Source: Flavobacterium cheongpyeongense (GTDB taxonomy: Bacteria; Bacteroidota; Bacteroidia; Flavobacteriales; Flavobacteriaceae). From it: 64,000 nt of DNA. The position numbers and the translations under genes were made by a program. The notes below the pieces were generated by a model. It had not been told where the DNA came from, made no database searches, and saw only the letters and a program-made list of their open reading frames with translations. Below are positions 26,001 to 34,136 of this stretch, one piece after another (position 1 is the stretch's first letter; the number at the start of each line of letters is the position of its first letter). The stretch is taken from the NCBI RefSeq assembly GCF_003202435.1, contig NZ_QJHK01000017.1:1-64000 (forward strand), given 5' to 3'.

Positions 26001-26235
26001 TCATATATTTCATTCCAGGGACACCATTTAAAGCTCTTTCCAGCGGAATAATAACCGATTTGATCATCAGCTCACCATTTGATCCCGGGTAGTCTGCCGT
26101 GATATTAACCATCGGTGGGGAAATCGAAGGGAATTGGGTAATCGGTAAACTTATTACCGACAATATTCCTAAAAAGACAATTACCAACGATATAACAATC
26201 GAGAGTACAGGTCTTTGTATAAATTTATTAAACAT
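23068..26235 (-). CDS. RND efflux transporter, HAE1/AcrB-like permease
   Basis: 1055 residues, full length. Conserved parts: N-terminal FNKFIQRPVLSIVISLVIVFLGILSVISLPITQFP; the proton-relay Asp pair in AIGVVVDDAIVVIEAV; VFIPVAFMSGPVGVFYRQFSITMA; the porter domain GIVAL…; LIGLLGKNAVLIVEFA near the C-terminus. It exports hydrophobic or amphiphilic drugs by proton antiport as a trimer with the adaptor (26405-27487) and outer-membrane factor. No regulator gene adjoins it, so control is not visible. Confidence 0.97.
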   Translation of the reverse strand: MFNKFIQRPVLSIVISLVIVFLGILSVISLPITQFPSISPPMVNITADYPGSNGELMIKSVIIPLERALNGVPGMKYMTSDAGNDGEASIQVVFNLGTDPNQAAVNVQNRVASVTNKLPPLVVREGVKITREVPSMLMYVNLYSNDKNTDMKFLYNYADINILSELKRVNGVGSGDILGTREYAMRIWLKPDRMLAYKISAEEVMEALSSQSLEASPGKTGESSGKRSQAFEYVLKYSGRFTTKEQYGNIVVRSNSNGELLRLKDIATIEFGSSMYDIYSNLNGKPSAAIVLKQSFGSNANQVIEDVKAKLEKIKTKFPKGMDYEISYDVSKFLDASIEKVIHTLIEAFILVGLVVFLFLGDWRSTVIPAIAVPVSLIGTFVFMTFFDISLNLITLFALVLAIGVVVDDAIVVIEAVHAKMEEEHLSPFKATKKAMHEIAGAIIAITFLMAAVFIPVAFMSGPVGVFYRQFSITMATAIILSGIVALTLTPALCAMMLKNNHGKPKKKTPVNRFIDSFNNKFNLAQGKYQNVLSKIVNRRVVTVVALLGFCAGTWFISSTVPSGFIPNEDQGMFYAIIQTPPGSSLERTNNIAEKLQKEAEGIEGVKSVSSLAGYEILTEGTGANAGTCLINLKDWNDRKQSVQEIMIELEEKSKNIPGANIEFFQPPAVPGYGAAGGFELRLLDKTGTSDFKKLEEVNKEFVEELNKRPELTNVFSFFSASFPQYMMKVDNDLAQQKGVSIENAMNTLSTLVGSNYEISFIKYGINYKVIVQAAPEYRALPEDILKLYVKNDRDEMVPFSAFMKLEKVYGLSEITRHNMYTSTEISGGPAMGYSSGTAIKVIQEVAAKKLPRGYDIDWAGISADEVAQGNQAIWVFLICLGFVYLVLAAQYESFILPLSVILSLPAGIFGAFLLLKLTGLENNIYAQVAMVMLIGLLGKNAVLIVEFAIQRHAAGKSVLEAAMEGSKARFRPILMTSFAFIAGLLPLAFATGPGKIGNRTIGTAAAGGMLIGTICGVFVIPGLYYIFGKIAEKYKLVKHEEENPLTEEIDNNHV

Positions 26236-26279
26236 CTGTTTATTTTTTTAATGATTGGACTAAAGAGAAAGTTTAAAAT

Positions 26280-26396
26280 TTGTTTCAAGTTTCAAGTGTC
26301 AGGTTTGCTTCGCTAATTCACCTAAAAGCCTCGCATCAAGTTTCCGTATAAAACTTGAAACTTGAAACCTGAAACCTGAAACTTGAAACAAAAAAA
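26280..26396. repeat. Heptad-rich palindromic intergenic repeat
   Basis: Between the adaptor and permease genes. The left arm is made of GTTTCAAG/GTTTCAGG-type heptads (26282-26306). The right arm carries five complementary heptads (CTTGAAA, CTTGAAA, CCTGAAA, CCTGAAA, CTTGAAA) ending about 26389. The arms can pair over about 25 bp, with a loop of about 45 bp. It would form a large hairpin in the transcript and could set the adaptor-to-pump ratio, or it may simply be a mobile or slippage-grown repeat. Confidence 0.75.
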
Positions 26397-26404
26397 CAAA
26401 AAAG

Positions 26405-27487
26405 CTACTCCGCTTTTAATCGTAAGTTGTTGATTATCTTTTGCGGAGCGATGTAACTGTAATCGATTTTATCATCTTCTTTTACTTTCTGAACACCTTC
26501 AAGCAAAATTTTATCGTTTTCAGTTATTCCGCTGTTTATCACATACAGATCCGGGATTTCTCCAGTAATCGTAATTTCTTTTGAACTTACCTTATTGTTT
26601 TTACCTACAACAAAAACATATTTTTTGTCCTGAATTTCGTAAGTCGCTTTTTGCGGAATTACAACAGCATTCTTCAAAGGAACCAGCATCTGAACTTTTC
26701 CGGTTTCTCCGTTTCTAAGCAGTTTCCCGTTATTGGCAAACCTTGCCCTGAAAGCAATATTTCCGGTTTCATTGTCAAATTCACTTTCAATAAGTTCTAC
26801 TTTACCTTTGTATTTAAAAAATTCACCGTTTGCCAAAAGTAAGTTTACTGTGTTGTCGGCACGGTCTTTCACATTGGTTTGATATTGAAGGTATTCCGGC
26901 TCCGAAACGTTGAAATAAGCAAACATTTGAGAGTTGTCTGAAAGGCTTGTCAGTAATTCACCTTCATCAATAAGACTACCAAGTTTTAATGGAATTCTGT
27001 CAATCGTTCCGTCAAACGGAGCTCTGATTTCAGTAAAGGATAAATGGAGTTTCCCTAGTGCCACCTCCGCTTTTGCAGCCTGCAATTTTGCCTGTGCAAC
27101 ATTCAGTTCGTTTTTAGAAACAATATTTTTATCTGCAAGTGTTTTAGCATTTAAAACTTCAATTTCTGCTGATTTTTCTTCTGCCTGAGCTTTCAGTAAT
27201 TCTGCCTGATACACATTTGGCATAATCCTGAACAATAATTGTCCTGCTTTTACAAACTGACCTTCGTCAACATAAATGTTTTGTAAAAATCCTTTTTCCT
27301 GGGCACGGATTTCGATATTTCGTACAGAACGGATCTGCGAAACATATTCTTTAGTGAATGAAGTGTCAATTCTGACAGGATTGGTAACGGTAAATTTTTC
27401 CGTTTCTTCTTTTTCTTCTTTTTTAGATGTACAACTGGTTAGACACACCAAGGCAATTAAGCCTGTGAATACAATAATTCTCTTCAT
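26405..27487 (-). CDS. RND efflux periplasmic adaptor (membrane fusion protein)
   Basis: 360 residues; lipoprotein signal MKRIIVFTGLIALVCLTSC. Lipoyl/barrel-sandwich halves (IEIRAQEKGFLQNIYVDEGQFVKAGQLLF and LSFTEIRAPFDGTIDRIPLKLGSLIDEGELL) flank a short coiled-coil hairpin (residues ~95-140). It bridges the permease and outer-membrane factor. First gene of the efflux operon. The 169 bp to the permease gene contain a hairpin-forming repeat. A -7-like TACTTTTA (27546-27553, minus) lies about 60 bp upstream of the start. Confidence 0.95.
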   Translation of the reverse strand: MKRIIVFTGLIALVCLTSCTSKKEEKEETEKFTVTNPVRIDTSFTKEYVSQIRSVRNIEIRAQEKGFLQNIYVDEGQFVKAGQLLFRIMPNVYQAELLKAQAEEKSAEIEVLNAKTLADKNIVSKNELNVAQAKLQAAKAEVALGKLHLSFTEIRAPFDGTIDRIPLKLGSLIDEGELLTSLSDNSQMFAYFNVSEPEYLQYQTNVKDRADNTVNLLLANGEFFKYKGKVELIESEFDNETGNIAFRARFANNGKLLRNGETGKVQMLVPLKNAVVIPQKATYEIQDKKYVFVVGKNNKVSSKEITITGEIPDLYVINSGITENDKILLEGVQKVKEDDKIDYSYIAPQKIINNLRLKAE

Positions 27488-27659
27488 GATTTTAGTATGG
27501 AAATTAAGCGATTGGATGTCAGGAATTTAAAAATTCCCTTAAAAGTAAAAGTACCAGTAACCATAGTCAGAACAGACCTGTTCAATGAAAGAAATAAAAA
27601 AACATACCTCTATGAGATAGGATTGCTCATAACCCAGATAACTGATGTAGAAGTATAAA

Positions 27660-28040
27660 TCAGATTCTTAAAACGCGCTGTGTAATATAAAGAGGATTTG
27701 AATTGCCACAAAATGGCACAAAGAATTTGAAATGCCTGTGATAATTTACAGTAATACGGTCTGATAAAGACAGATACCAGCCATCTAGCAGGCTGTAATT
27801 TGAAGTAAAAATTTTGCTGACTGAAGTACCGTCAGAAGCGGCATCACCGGAGAACTCTTCATCAAGATCAAGGTCAGCTTCTTCAATGATAGAGTTGCCC
27901 TGCTCCTGATTCGTGTATTTTATATGATGTTTATGCCCGTAAGTATGATCAGAATTTTGATGCGTACCGGCACTAAGATATTGCCCTCCGCCAAACAGAA
28001 GGAAATTCATAAATGCCAGAAAAACAATTATTCTTTTCAT
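27660..28040 (-). CDS. Small secreted protein of unknown function
   Basis: 126 residues. Signal-peptide-like N-terminus MKRIIVFLAFMNFLLFGGGQYLSAG, followed by a His-rich stretch (THQNSDHTYGHKHHIKY) and an acidic stretch (EEADLDLDEEFSG). The C-terminus is aromatic and basic. Family not recognised; a metal-related or cell-surface role is only a guess from the histidines. A -7-like TACTTTCG (28048-28055, minus) sits just upstream. It is separate from the efflux operon (172 bp). Confidence 0.6.
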   Translation of the reverse strand: MKRIIVFLAFMNFLLFGGGQYLSAGTHQNSDHTYGHKHHIKYTNQEQGNSIIEEADLDLDEEFSGDAASDGTSVSKIFTSNYSLLDGWYLSLSDRITVNYHRHFKFFVPFCGNSNPLYITQRVLRI

Positions 28041-28511
28041 TTGGGTGCGAAAGTAAGCAAAGAATCAAAACAAAAAAAGAAATTTTAATAAGGTTTAACA
28101 ACTTAAAATAACGAAAACGTTTTCTGCTGCACTTTAAAAATTGGACAATATAATTTTCGGATTTAATTTGTAAAAAATAGAAGACTTTTTATTCCAGAAC
28201 TTAGTTTTTGATTACAAATATTTCCTTGACCAACAATAGGAGAGTAAGACTTTTAATGTTATTGTTATTGGCAAAAAATAATTTTAAAGTTTTTTTACCC
28301 TATTTGACATAAAGTTTGAAAAAAACTTGAAGTCGAAAAACAAAAAAAACTCTAAATCAATTGATAAACGAGTTCAGGTTTATAATTTAGTTCTTTTTTT
28401 ATACAGAAAATTTAATTTTTTATTTCCTTTTTTTTAAGGTAAAAAAATTCCTCTTCCAAAAGAAATATTTCTATATTCGTTCCATATTAATTTAACCCCA
28501 AATTGGTTTTT
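28041..28511. other. AT-rich intergenic region between divergent genes
   Basis: 471 bp with long A and T runs and no coding signal on either strand. It should hold the promoter of the minus-strand small protein (TACTTTCG, 28048-28055). On the other side it should hold that of the TPR gene (a -7-like TATATTCG about 45 bp before the ATG). No hairpin or repeat of note. Confidence 0.5.
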
Positions 28512-29012
28512 ATGAAAAACATTTTACTTACGTTATTTTTTATGGCGGCCAGTTCAGTATGGTCGCAATCTGCAACAGCTTATTTTGATAAAGCAATTAA
28601 AAAAGCCGAAGCCGGAAACACAAAAGGAGCCATTGCAGACTATACCAAAGCAATCAGTATGAATTCAAAATTTGTTGAAGCGTATCAAAACAGAGGTGTT
28701 GCCAAATACAAGCTTAATGATTTACAAGGTGCTCTGGCAGATTTTAACAAGACCATCGAACTAGACAACATGAATGCTGATGCTTTTACCGGCAGAGCCA
28801 ATGTTAATTACAAGCTTTTAAACTATCCTGATGTTATAAAAGATTGTTCGTATTCCATTCTTCTAAATCCTAAAGATTATGTAGCTTACAATCTTAGAGC
28901 TTTGGCTTATAATAAATCCGGAGACAAGAAAAATTGCTGCAAAGATTTTTCCAAAGCAATAGAATTAGGCAGCCAGAGTGCCATCAAAAACAAGGCTACT
29001 TTTTGTAAATAA
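28512..29012 (+). CDS. Secreted tetratricopeptide-repeat protein
   Basis: 166 residues from the ATG at 28512 (an in-frame TTG at 28503 is rejected because MKNILLTLFFMAASSVWSQ is a clean signal peptide). Four TPR units follow, for example AYFDKAIKKAEAGNTKGAIADYTKAI, AYQNRGVAKYKLNDLQGALADFNKTI and AYNLRALAYNKSGDKKNCCKDFSKAI. Probably a periplasmic protein-protein interaction module. A strong terminator follows directly. Confidence 0.85.
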   Translation: MKNILLTLFFMAASSVWSQSATAYFDKAIKKAEAGNTKGAIADYTKAISMNSKFVEAYQNRGVAKYKLNDLQGALADFNKTIELDNMNADAFTGRANVNYKLLNYPDVIKDCSYSILLNPKDYVAYNLRALAYNKSGDKKNCCKDFSKAIELGSQSAIKNKATFCK

Positions 29013-29036
29013 AAGAGATCGATTATTAAATCATAA

Positions 29037-29075
29037 AAAAGCAATCTGTAAAAATGCTACAGATTGCTTTTTTTT
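29037..29075 (+). terminator. Intrinsic terminator after the TPR gene
   Basis: A 13-bp stem, AAAAGCAATCTGT (29037-29049) with ACAGATTGCTTTT (29059-29071), a 9-nt loop, and T residues to 29075. Confidence 0.9.
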
Positions 29076-29120
29076 ATATCAAAATCATGTTAGTTTTAAT
29101 TTAGCTAATTCAAATTGCTG

Positions 29121-29182
29121 TCATCCTGAGCAGAGTTGAAGGCTTTTTATTTTAAAGGGCTTCGACTCTGCTCAGCCTGAGA
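29121..29182. repeat. CTTCGACTCTGCTCAG-type palindromic repeat
   Basis: CTGAGCAGAGTTGAAG (29126-29141) and CTTCGACTCTGCTCAG (29160-29175) pair over 16 positions with one G-T. This sequence type recurs between genes in many Bacteroidota and is REP-like. It lies between the TPR terminator and the channel promoter. Confidence 0.75.
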
Positions 29183-29212
29183 ATCTATATAATCACAATA
29201 AAAAGATATCCT

Positions 29213-29220
29213 TACATTTG
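29213..29220 (+). promoter_or_regulatory. -7 box TACATTTG of the potassium channel gene
   Basis: A perfect TAnnTTTG box 16 bp before the ATG at 29237. No TTG at the -33 position was seen. Confidence 0.5.
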
Positions 29221-29236
29221 CTCAAAACAATACTAA

Positions 29237-30196
29237 ATGGCTCTTTTAAGAAAAATAAATAACAATGCCCAAACCGATCAAAATTCTGGTTTTGGAACCA
29301 ATGCCAACAGTTACGGCGGTCGCTTTGTAAACAAAAACGGCACTCCAAATATTGAGAAAAGAGGTATGCATCTGTTGCGCAGAATCAGTTGGTACCATAC
29401 CATGATTGATATGCCCAACTGGAAATTCATGCTTATTCTGTTTACGTTTTATATCCTTATCAATTTTGTTTTTGCTCTTATTTATTACGCAATCGGAATT
29501 GAACATCTTGACGGAATTGCACAATCACAAAGTATCTGGGTACAATTTGGACAGGCTTATTTTTTTAGTGCACAGACCTTCACGACTGTTGGCTACGGAC
29601 ATATCAGTCCAACCGGATTTTTGACCAGTGCTTTGTCAGCCGCAGAAGCTTTAATCGGACTTTTAAGTTTTGCTATTGCAACAGGTTTATTCTTTGGAAG
29701 GTTCAGCAAGCCTACTGCCTTTTTAAAGTTTTCGCATCATGCCTTAATTTCTCCTTATAGAAATGGAAAAGGTTTAATGATTCGGCTTGTACCCTTTAAA
29801 AACACTAATTTTACAGATGCCAAGGCAAAAGTAACCCTTGGAATGAGTGTTGAAGAAAACGGTGTCATGACCAATAAGTTTTACGATCTGGATTTAGAGC
29901 TTGACAGGATCAACGCGCTTTCGTTGAGCTGGACACTAGTCCATCCCATTACAGAAAACAGTCCATTGTATAATTTTACCGAAGAAGATTTTAGAAAAAT
30001 CCATGGTGAAATTCTGGTATTCATTACCACCTTTGATGATATGTTCAGCAATACCGTTGCAGCAAGGACTTCCTATACTTTTAATGAAATTGTTTATGGT
30101 GCCAAATTCAAAACCATGTACAACCGCAGCAAAGACGGGTCAAAAACAATTTTGCATTTAGACGTATTAAACAGCTTTGAACCAGCAACTTTTTAA
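29237..30196 (+). CDS. Inward-rectifier potassium channel (KirBac family)
   Basis: 319 residues. An amphipathic slide helix (RISWYHTMIDMPNWKF) leads into TM1 (FMLILFTFYILINFVFALIYY), a pore loop with selectivity filter TTVGYG at 116-121, and TM2 (ALSAAEALIGLLSFAIATGLFFGRFSKP). A cytoplasmic immunoglobulin-like Kir domain makes up the C-terminal half (FSHHALISPYRNGKGLMIRLV … LDLELDRINALSLSWTLVHPI). It would be a tetrameric potassium channel of the inner membrane. Confidence 0.95.
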   Translation: MALLRKINNNAQTDQNSGFGTNANSYGGRFVNKNGTPNIEKRGMHLLRRISWYHTMIDMPNWKFMLILFTFYILINFVFALIYYAIGIEHLDGIAQSQSIWVQFGQAYFFSAQTFTTVGYGHISPTGFLTSALSAAEALIGLLSFAIATGLFFGRFSKPTAFLKFSHHALISPYRNGKGLMIRLVPFKNTNFTDAKAKVTLGMSVEENGVMTNKFYDLDLELDRINALSLSWTLVHPITENSPLYNFTEEDFRKIHGEILVFITTFDDMFSNTVAARTSYTFNEIVYGAKFKTMYNRSKDGSKTILHLDVLNSFEPATF

Positions 30197-30244
30197 TATT
30201 TTAGCATTTTAAGCTCCTTATAAAGGTTATCCCGGATTTTATTC

Positions 30245-30252
30245 TATTTTTG
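30245..30252 (+). promoter_or_regulatory. -7 box TATTTTTG of the carotenoid/photolyase operon
   Basis: A perfect TAnnTTTG box 18 bp before the regulator ATG. No TTG at -33. A CarH-type repressor would be expected to bind around here, but no convincing repeat operator was seen. Confidence 0.5.
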
Positions 30253-30270
30253 TTTATTCAATAATGAAAA

Positions 30271-31170
30271 ATGATAAACAATATAAAAACTGTTTTCAGT
30301 ATAAAAGATCTTGAAAACTTATCCGGAATAAAAGCACATACTATTCGCATATGGGAAAAAAGATATAATATTCTTGAACCTATGCGAACAGATACCAATA
30401 TCCGACTTTACAATTTAGCCAGTTTGCAAAAACTGCTGAACATTACATTGCTTCATGAATATGGTTACAAAATATCTAAAATAGCCACTTTTCCCGAAGA
30501 AAAAATCCCAGAGCTGGTTCGTGAAATTATCTCCATGAAAAATTCACAAAACTACGCCATCAATTCTTTCAAGATGGCTATGATGAATTTCGATCAGGAA
30601 ATTTTTTTTAACACCTTTGACTGGCTCATTTCTGAAAAATCATTTCAGGAAGTTTTTAAGGAACATTTTCTGCCTCTGTTAAAAGAATTAGGACTTTTAT
30701 GGCAATCACAAACAATTAGTCCGGCTAATGAACATTTCATGAGCCATTTAATCAAACAAAAAATATTAATTTATACCGAAGGACTTCAAAAACTGAAACC
30801 GGTCAAAACAGATAAAGTTTTTGTACTCTCATTACCTTTGAATGAGATTCACCAAATAGGATTATTGTACCTTCAATATGAAATTTTACTCCAGGGTTAC
30901 AAAACCATTTATTTGGGTGAAAGTATGCCTATTGAAAACCTGCAGGATCTCACCCAACATTTTAACAAAATTACTTTTGTTACCTTTATGACTGTCCAGC
31001 CTGACCGCAGTATGGTTAATCAGTATGTAAAAATAATGGAACAGAAACTACTCTTACAAAGCAATGAAATCTGGCTGATTGGAAAAATGACAGAACATGT
31101 TGACCGAAAAAACCTATCCCAAAGAACGTTTGTTTTTGACTCCATGGAAGAAACTATTTATAATATATGA
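30271..31170 (+). CDS. MerR-family regulator with B12-binding domain, CarH-like light sensor
   Basis: 299 residues. The N-terminal MerR helix-turn-helix is clear (FSIKDLENLSGIKAHTIRIWEKRYNILEPMRTDTNIRLYN). A four-helix bundle follows with W144-x9-E154-H155 (LLWQSQTISPANEH), the exact spacing of the CarH adenosylcobalamin cap motif. Then comes a Rossmann-like B12 domain with E192-x-H194-x-x-G197 (NEIHQIG), whose His is the lower cobalt ligand in CarH. Known: CarH represses carotenoid genes in the dark as an AdoB12 tetramer and falls apart in light. It heads an operon of crt genes and photolyase, the classic target set. Light control here is inferred. Confidence 0.88.
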   Translation: MINNIKTVFSIKDLENLSGIKAHTIRIWEKRYNILEPMRTDTNIRLYNLASLQKLLNITLLHEYGYKISKIATFPEEKIPELVREIISMKNSQNYAINSFKMAMMNFDQEIFFNTFDWLISEKSFQEVFKEHFLPLLKELGLLWQSQTISPANEHFMSHLIKQKILIYTEGLQKLKPVKTDKVFVLSLPLNEIHQIGLLYLQYEILLQGYKTIYLGESMPIENLQDLTQHFNKITFVTFMTVQPDRSMVNQYVKIMEQKLLLQSNEIWLIGKMTEHVDRKNLSQRTFVFDSMEETIYNI

Positions 31171-31204
31171 TTTTGTTTATAGTTTTTGTATATTTGTTAA
31201 ACAA

Positions 31205-32671
31205 ATGAAAAAAACTATCTCTATAATAGGCTCCGGCTTTTCTGCATTAGCAGCTTCCTGCTACCTGGCACAACAGGGACATGCAGTAACTGTTTATGAA
31301 AAAAACGATTCAATTGGAGGCAGGGCAAGACAATTAAAAAGTAACGGCTTTACCTTTGATATGGGGCCAAGCTGGTACTGGATGCCGGATGTTTTCGAAC
31401 GTTTTTTTCAGGATTTCAACAAAAAACAATCTGATTATTATGAGCTCATAAAGCTAAATCCGGCTTATCGGGTTTACTTTGGGATTGATGATTTTATCAA
31501 TATCTACGATAACCTCGAAGCCATAAAAGCTACTTTCGAAGCCATTGAAAAAGGAAGCTCACAAAAACTTCAGGTTTTTATCAATCAGGCTAAAAGCAAT
31601 TATGATATTGCGATAAAAGATTTGGTATATCGTCCTGGGGTCTCACCTTTAGAATTAGTTACGCCAAAAACGATCTTAAAACTCAATCAGTTTCTTAGCA
31701 ACGTCAGTTCTGAAATTCGAAAAGAATTCAAAAACGAAAGATTAATTCAGATTCTGGAATTCCCAGTTCTTTTTTTAGGAGCTAAACCTTCTAAAACGCC
31801 TTCGTTTTATAATTTCATGAACTATGCCGATTTTGGCTTAGGGACCTGGCATCCCAAAACGGGGATGTTTGATGTGGTTCGCGGTATCGAAAAACTGGCT
31901 TTAGAACTTGGCGTTACCATAAAAACAAATTCTCCAATCGAAAAAATAATAGTCGAAAACCAAACCGCTACCGGAATTATAATTGACGGAAAAGAGATTA
32001 AATCTGACCTCGTTTTAAGCGGTGCTGATTACCAGCATACTGAAACTTTACTCGAAAAAGAATATCGTGTTTATTCTGAAAAGTATTGGGAAAGCCGTGT
32101 TTTTGCGCCTTCCTCGCTGTTGTTTTTTGTCGGTTTTGATAAAAAAATACAAAACATAACACATCATGCCTTATTCTTTGACGTCGATTTTAATCAGCAT
32201 GCCGCTGATATTTACGACGAACCAAAATGGCCTGAAGCTCCCTTGTTCTATGCCAATTTTCCATCAAAAACAGATCAGACAGCTGCGCCTGAAGGAATGG
32301 AATCCGGTTTTTTTCTAATCCCATTGGCTCCCGGAATTCATGATAATGAAGCACTTAGAGAGGAGTACTTTGAAAAAATAATCACTCGTTTTGAGGAGCT
32401 TACACAGCAAAAGATAAAAAATAATATTATATTTAAAAAGTCTTTTTGTAAGAATGACTTTGTTGCAGACTATAATGCCTGCAAAGGAAATGCTTACGGA
32501 ATGGCCAATACCTTATTACAAACTGCTTTTTTAAGGCCAAAACTAAAAAGCAAAAAAGTTCGTAACTTATATTTTACAGGACAATTAACAGTTCCTGGTC
32601 CAGGGGTTCCGCCTGCGTTAATTTCAGGAAAACTGGTTGCTGAGTTAATTCAAAAATCACTTAGATCTTAA
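31205..32671 (+). CDS. crtI: Phytoene desaturase (CrtI family)
   Basis: 488 residues from the ATG at 31205, which begins directly with the FAD-binding motif KKTISIIGSGFSALAASCYLAQQGHAVTVYEKNDSIGGRAR. An in-frame ATG at 31097 would lie inside the regulator gene and is rejected. The C-terminal motif NLYFTGQLTVPGPGVPPALISGK is the CrtI signature. It converts phytoene to lycopene by successive desaturations, using FAD. Second gene of the operon, 34 bp after the regulator. Confidence 0.95.
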   Translation: MKKTISIIGSGFSALAASCYLAQQGHAVTVYEKNDSIGGRARQLKSNGFTFDMGPSWYWMPDVFERFFQDFNKKQSDYYELIKLNPAYRVYFGIDDFINIYDNLEAIKATFEAIEKGSSQKLQVFINQAKSNYDIAIKDLVYRPGVSPLELVTPKTILKLNQFLSNVSSEIRKEFKNERLIQILEFPVLFLGAKPSKTPSFYNFMNYADFGLGTWHPKTGMFDVVRGIEKLALELGVTIKTNSPIEKIIVENQTATGIIIDGKEIKSDLVLSGADYQHTETLLEKEYRVYSEKYWESRVFAPSSLLFFVGFDKKIQNITHHALFFDVDFNQHAADIYDEPKWPEAPLFYANFPSKTDQTAAPEGMESGFFLIPLAPGIHDNEALREEYFEKIITRFEELTQQKIKNNIIFKKSFCKNDFVADYNACKGNAYGMANTLLQTAFLRPKLKSKKVRNLYFTGQLTVPGPGVPPALISGKLVAELIQKSLRS

Positions 32672-32674
32672 AAA

Positions 32675-33514
32675 ATGAAATCACTATTCGACACCGTTTC
32701 TTTCAAATGCAGTAAGCTCGTTACCAAAAACTACAGCACCTCTTTTTCGCTTGCCGTACACATGCTGGCACCAAGCATCCGGGATGCCATTTACAGCATT
32801 TACGGTTTTGTACGTTTTGCTGACGAAATCGTCGATTCGTTTCATGATTATGAAAAAGAATATCTCATCGATGATTTTGAAAAAGAATATTACAAAGCCA
32901 TGCAACTAGGGATCAGTTTGAATCCAATTTTAAATTCGTTTCAGCATACCGTAAAACAATACAACATTACCGACGATTTGGTTCAGGCTTTTCTAAAAAG
33001 CATGAAACTTGACCTTTTCAAATCAAATTACAACACACAAACCGAATACGAAGATTACATATACGGCTCAGCAGACGTGGTAGGTTTAATGTGTCTTAAG
33101 GTTTTTGTAAAAGGGAACAATCAAAAATACGAACAACTAAAAGCTGAGGCTATGCGCTTAGGATCGGCGTTTCAGAAAGTAAATTTCCTTCGAGACCTGA
33201 AAGATGATAACTTAGTCTTAAACCGCAATTATTTTCCGGGAATCAATTTAAATTCTTTCGATGAAAGTGCTAAAACTGCAATTATAGCTGAGATCGAAGA
33301 AGATTTCAGAGTGGCGTATCAGGGAATTGTAAAACTGCCTATGGAAGCCAAATTTGGGGTTTACACCGCTTTTGTTTATTATAAAAAGCTCCTCAAAAAA
33401 CTAAAAAGCACACCCTGTAATCAAATTGGAAACTCAAGGATCAGGGTTTCCAACTATACCAAAGCCGGACTTTTAGCACAATCTTTTGTAACTTATAAAC
33501 TAAAATTAGTCTAA
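32675..33514 (+). CDS. crtB: Phytoene synthase (CrtB family)
   Basis: 279 residues. Both Asp-rich prenyl-diphosphate motifs are seen: D50-E-I-V-D54 (FVRFADEIVDSF) and NFLRDLKDD, with YIYGSADVVGLMCLKVF between. It joins two geranylgeranyl diphosphates into phytoene. It starts 3 bp after crtI, so the two are surely co-transcribed and probably translationally coupled. Confidence 0.96.
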   Translation: MKSLFDTVSFKCSKLVTKNYSTSFSLAVHMLAPSIRDAIYSIYGFVRFADEIVDSFHDYEKEYLIDDFEKEYYKAMQLGISLNPILNSFQHTVKQYNITDDLVQAFLKSMKLDLFKSNYNTQTEYEDYIYGSADVVGLMCLKVFVKGNNQKYEQLKAEAMRLGSAFQKVNFLRDLKDDNLVLNRNYFPGINLNSFDESAKTAIIAEIEEDFRVAYQGIVKLPMEAKFGVYTAFVYYKKLLKKLKSTPCNQIGNSRIRVSNYTKAGLLAQSFVTYKLKLV

Positions 33515-33539
33515 ACTCATTTCACAAAAACAATTTACA

Positions 33540-33980
33540 ATGATTTCTTTTTTAATCTTTTTAGGCGTTTTTCTGTTCATGGAATGCGTTACCTGGCTTA
33601 CCCACAAGTACATCATGCACGGATTGATGTGGTATTTTCACGCAGATCATCATCAGCCCAAATACGAACATACTTTTGAGCGCAACGACATCTTTTTTGT
33701 CATTTTTGCCATTCCGAGTATTGTGCTGTTTTATCTTGGTGTTCAGGGAGGCTTCAATTATTTATTTTTCATTGCCTGTGGCATCACCACCTATGGATTT
33801 TGCTATTTCATGATTCACGATGTATTGATCCACCAGCGTTTCAAATGGTTCAAAAACACCAAAAACAAATATTTAATTGGTCTTCGAAAAGCACATAAAG
33901 TTCACCATAAACATCTTGGAAAAGAACATGGAGAATGTTTCGGAATGCTATTCGTACCTTTTAAATATTATAAAATGTAA
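33540..33980 (+). CDS. crtZ: Beta-carotene hydroxylase (CrtZ type, fatty-acid-hydroxylase superfamily)
   Basis: 146 residues with four His boxes of the di-iron hydroxylase fold: HKYIMHG, HADHHQ, HDVLIHQR and HKVHHKH. Membrane segments precede and separate them. It hydroxylates beta-ionone rings to give zeaxanthin. No lycopene cyclase (crtY) gene lies in this operon, so the beta-carotene substrate must come from a cyclase encoded elsewhere. Confidence 0.94.
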   Translation: MISFLIFLGVFLFMECVTWLTHKYIMHGLMWYFHADHHQPKYEHTFERNDIFFVIFAIPSIVLFYLGVQGGFNYLFFIACGITTYGFCYFMIHDVLIHQRFKWFKNTKNKYLIGLRKAHKVHHKHLGKEHGECFGMLFVPFKYYKM

Positions 33981-33987
33981 CCATTTG

Positions 33988-34100
33988 GGCGTTCCCCAAG
34001 GGTCGGGTTTTACGTTCCCGCTTTTTTGTGGCAGAGATGCGGCTCTAAAAAGATATTGATCCTGCCACAAAAAGAGCTCCACTGCAACCCCTAACGCAAC
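33988..34100. repeat. Palindromic intergenic element, GGGCGTT…AACGC type
   Basis: Outer arms GGGCGTTCCCC (left) and CCCCTAACGC (right) enclose an inner perfect 12-bp stem, TTTTTGTGGCAG (34023-34034) with CTGCCACAAAAA (34062-34073). Elements of this pattern (GGGCGTT…GGGTCGGG…CCCTAACGC) recur between genes in Bacteroidota; this is recalled, not searched. Just after it GTATC…GATAC (34102-34119) forms a small extra inverted repeat before the SRPBCC gene. Confidence 0.65.
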
Positions 34101-34136
34101 CGTATCTCAGGAACGATACGTAATAATTGAAACCTT

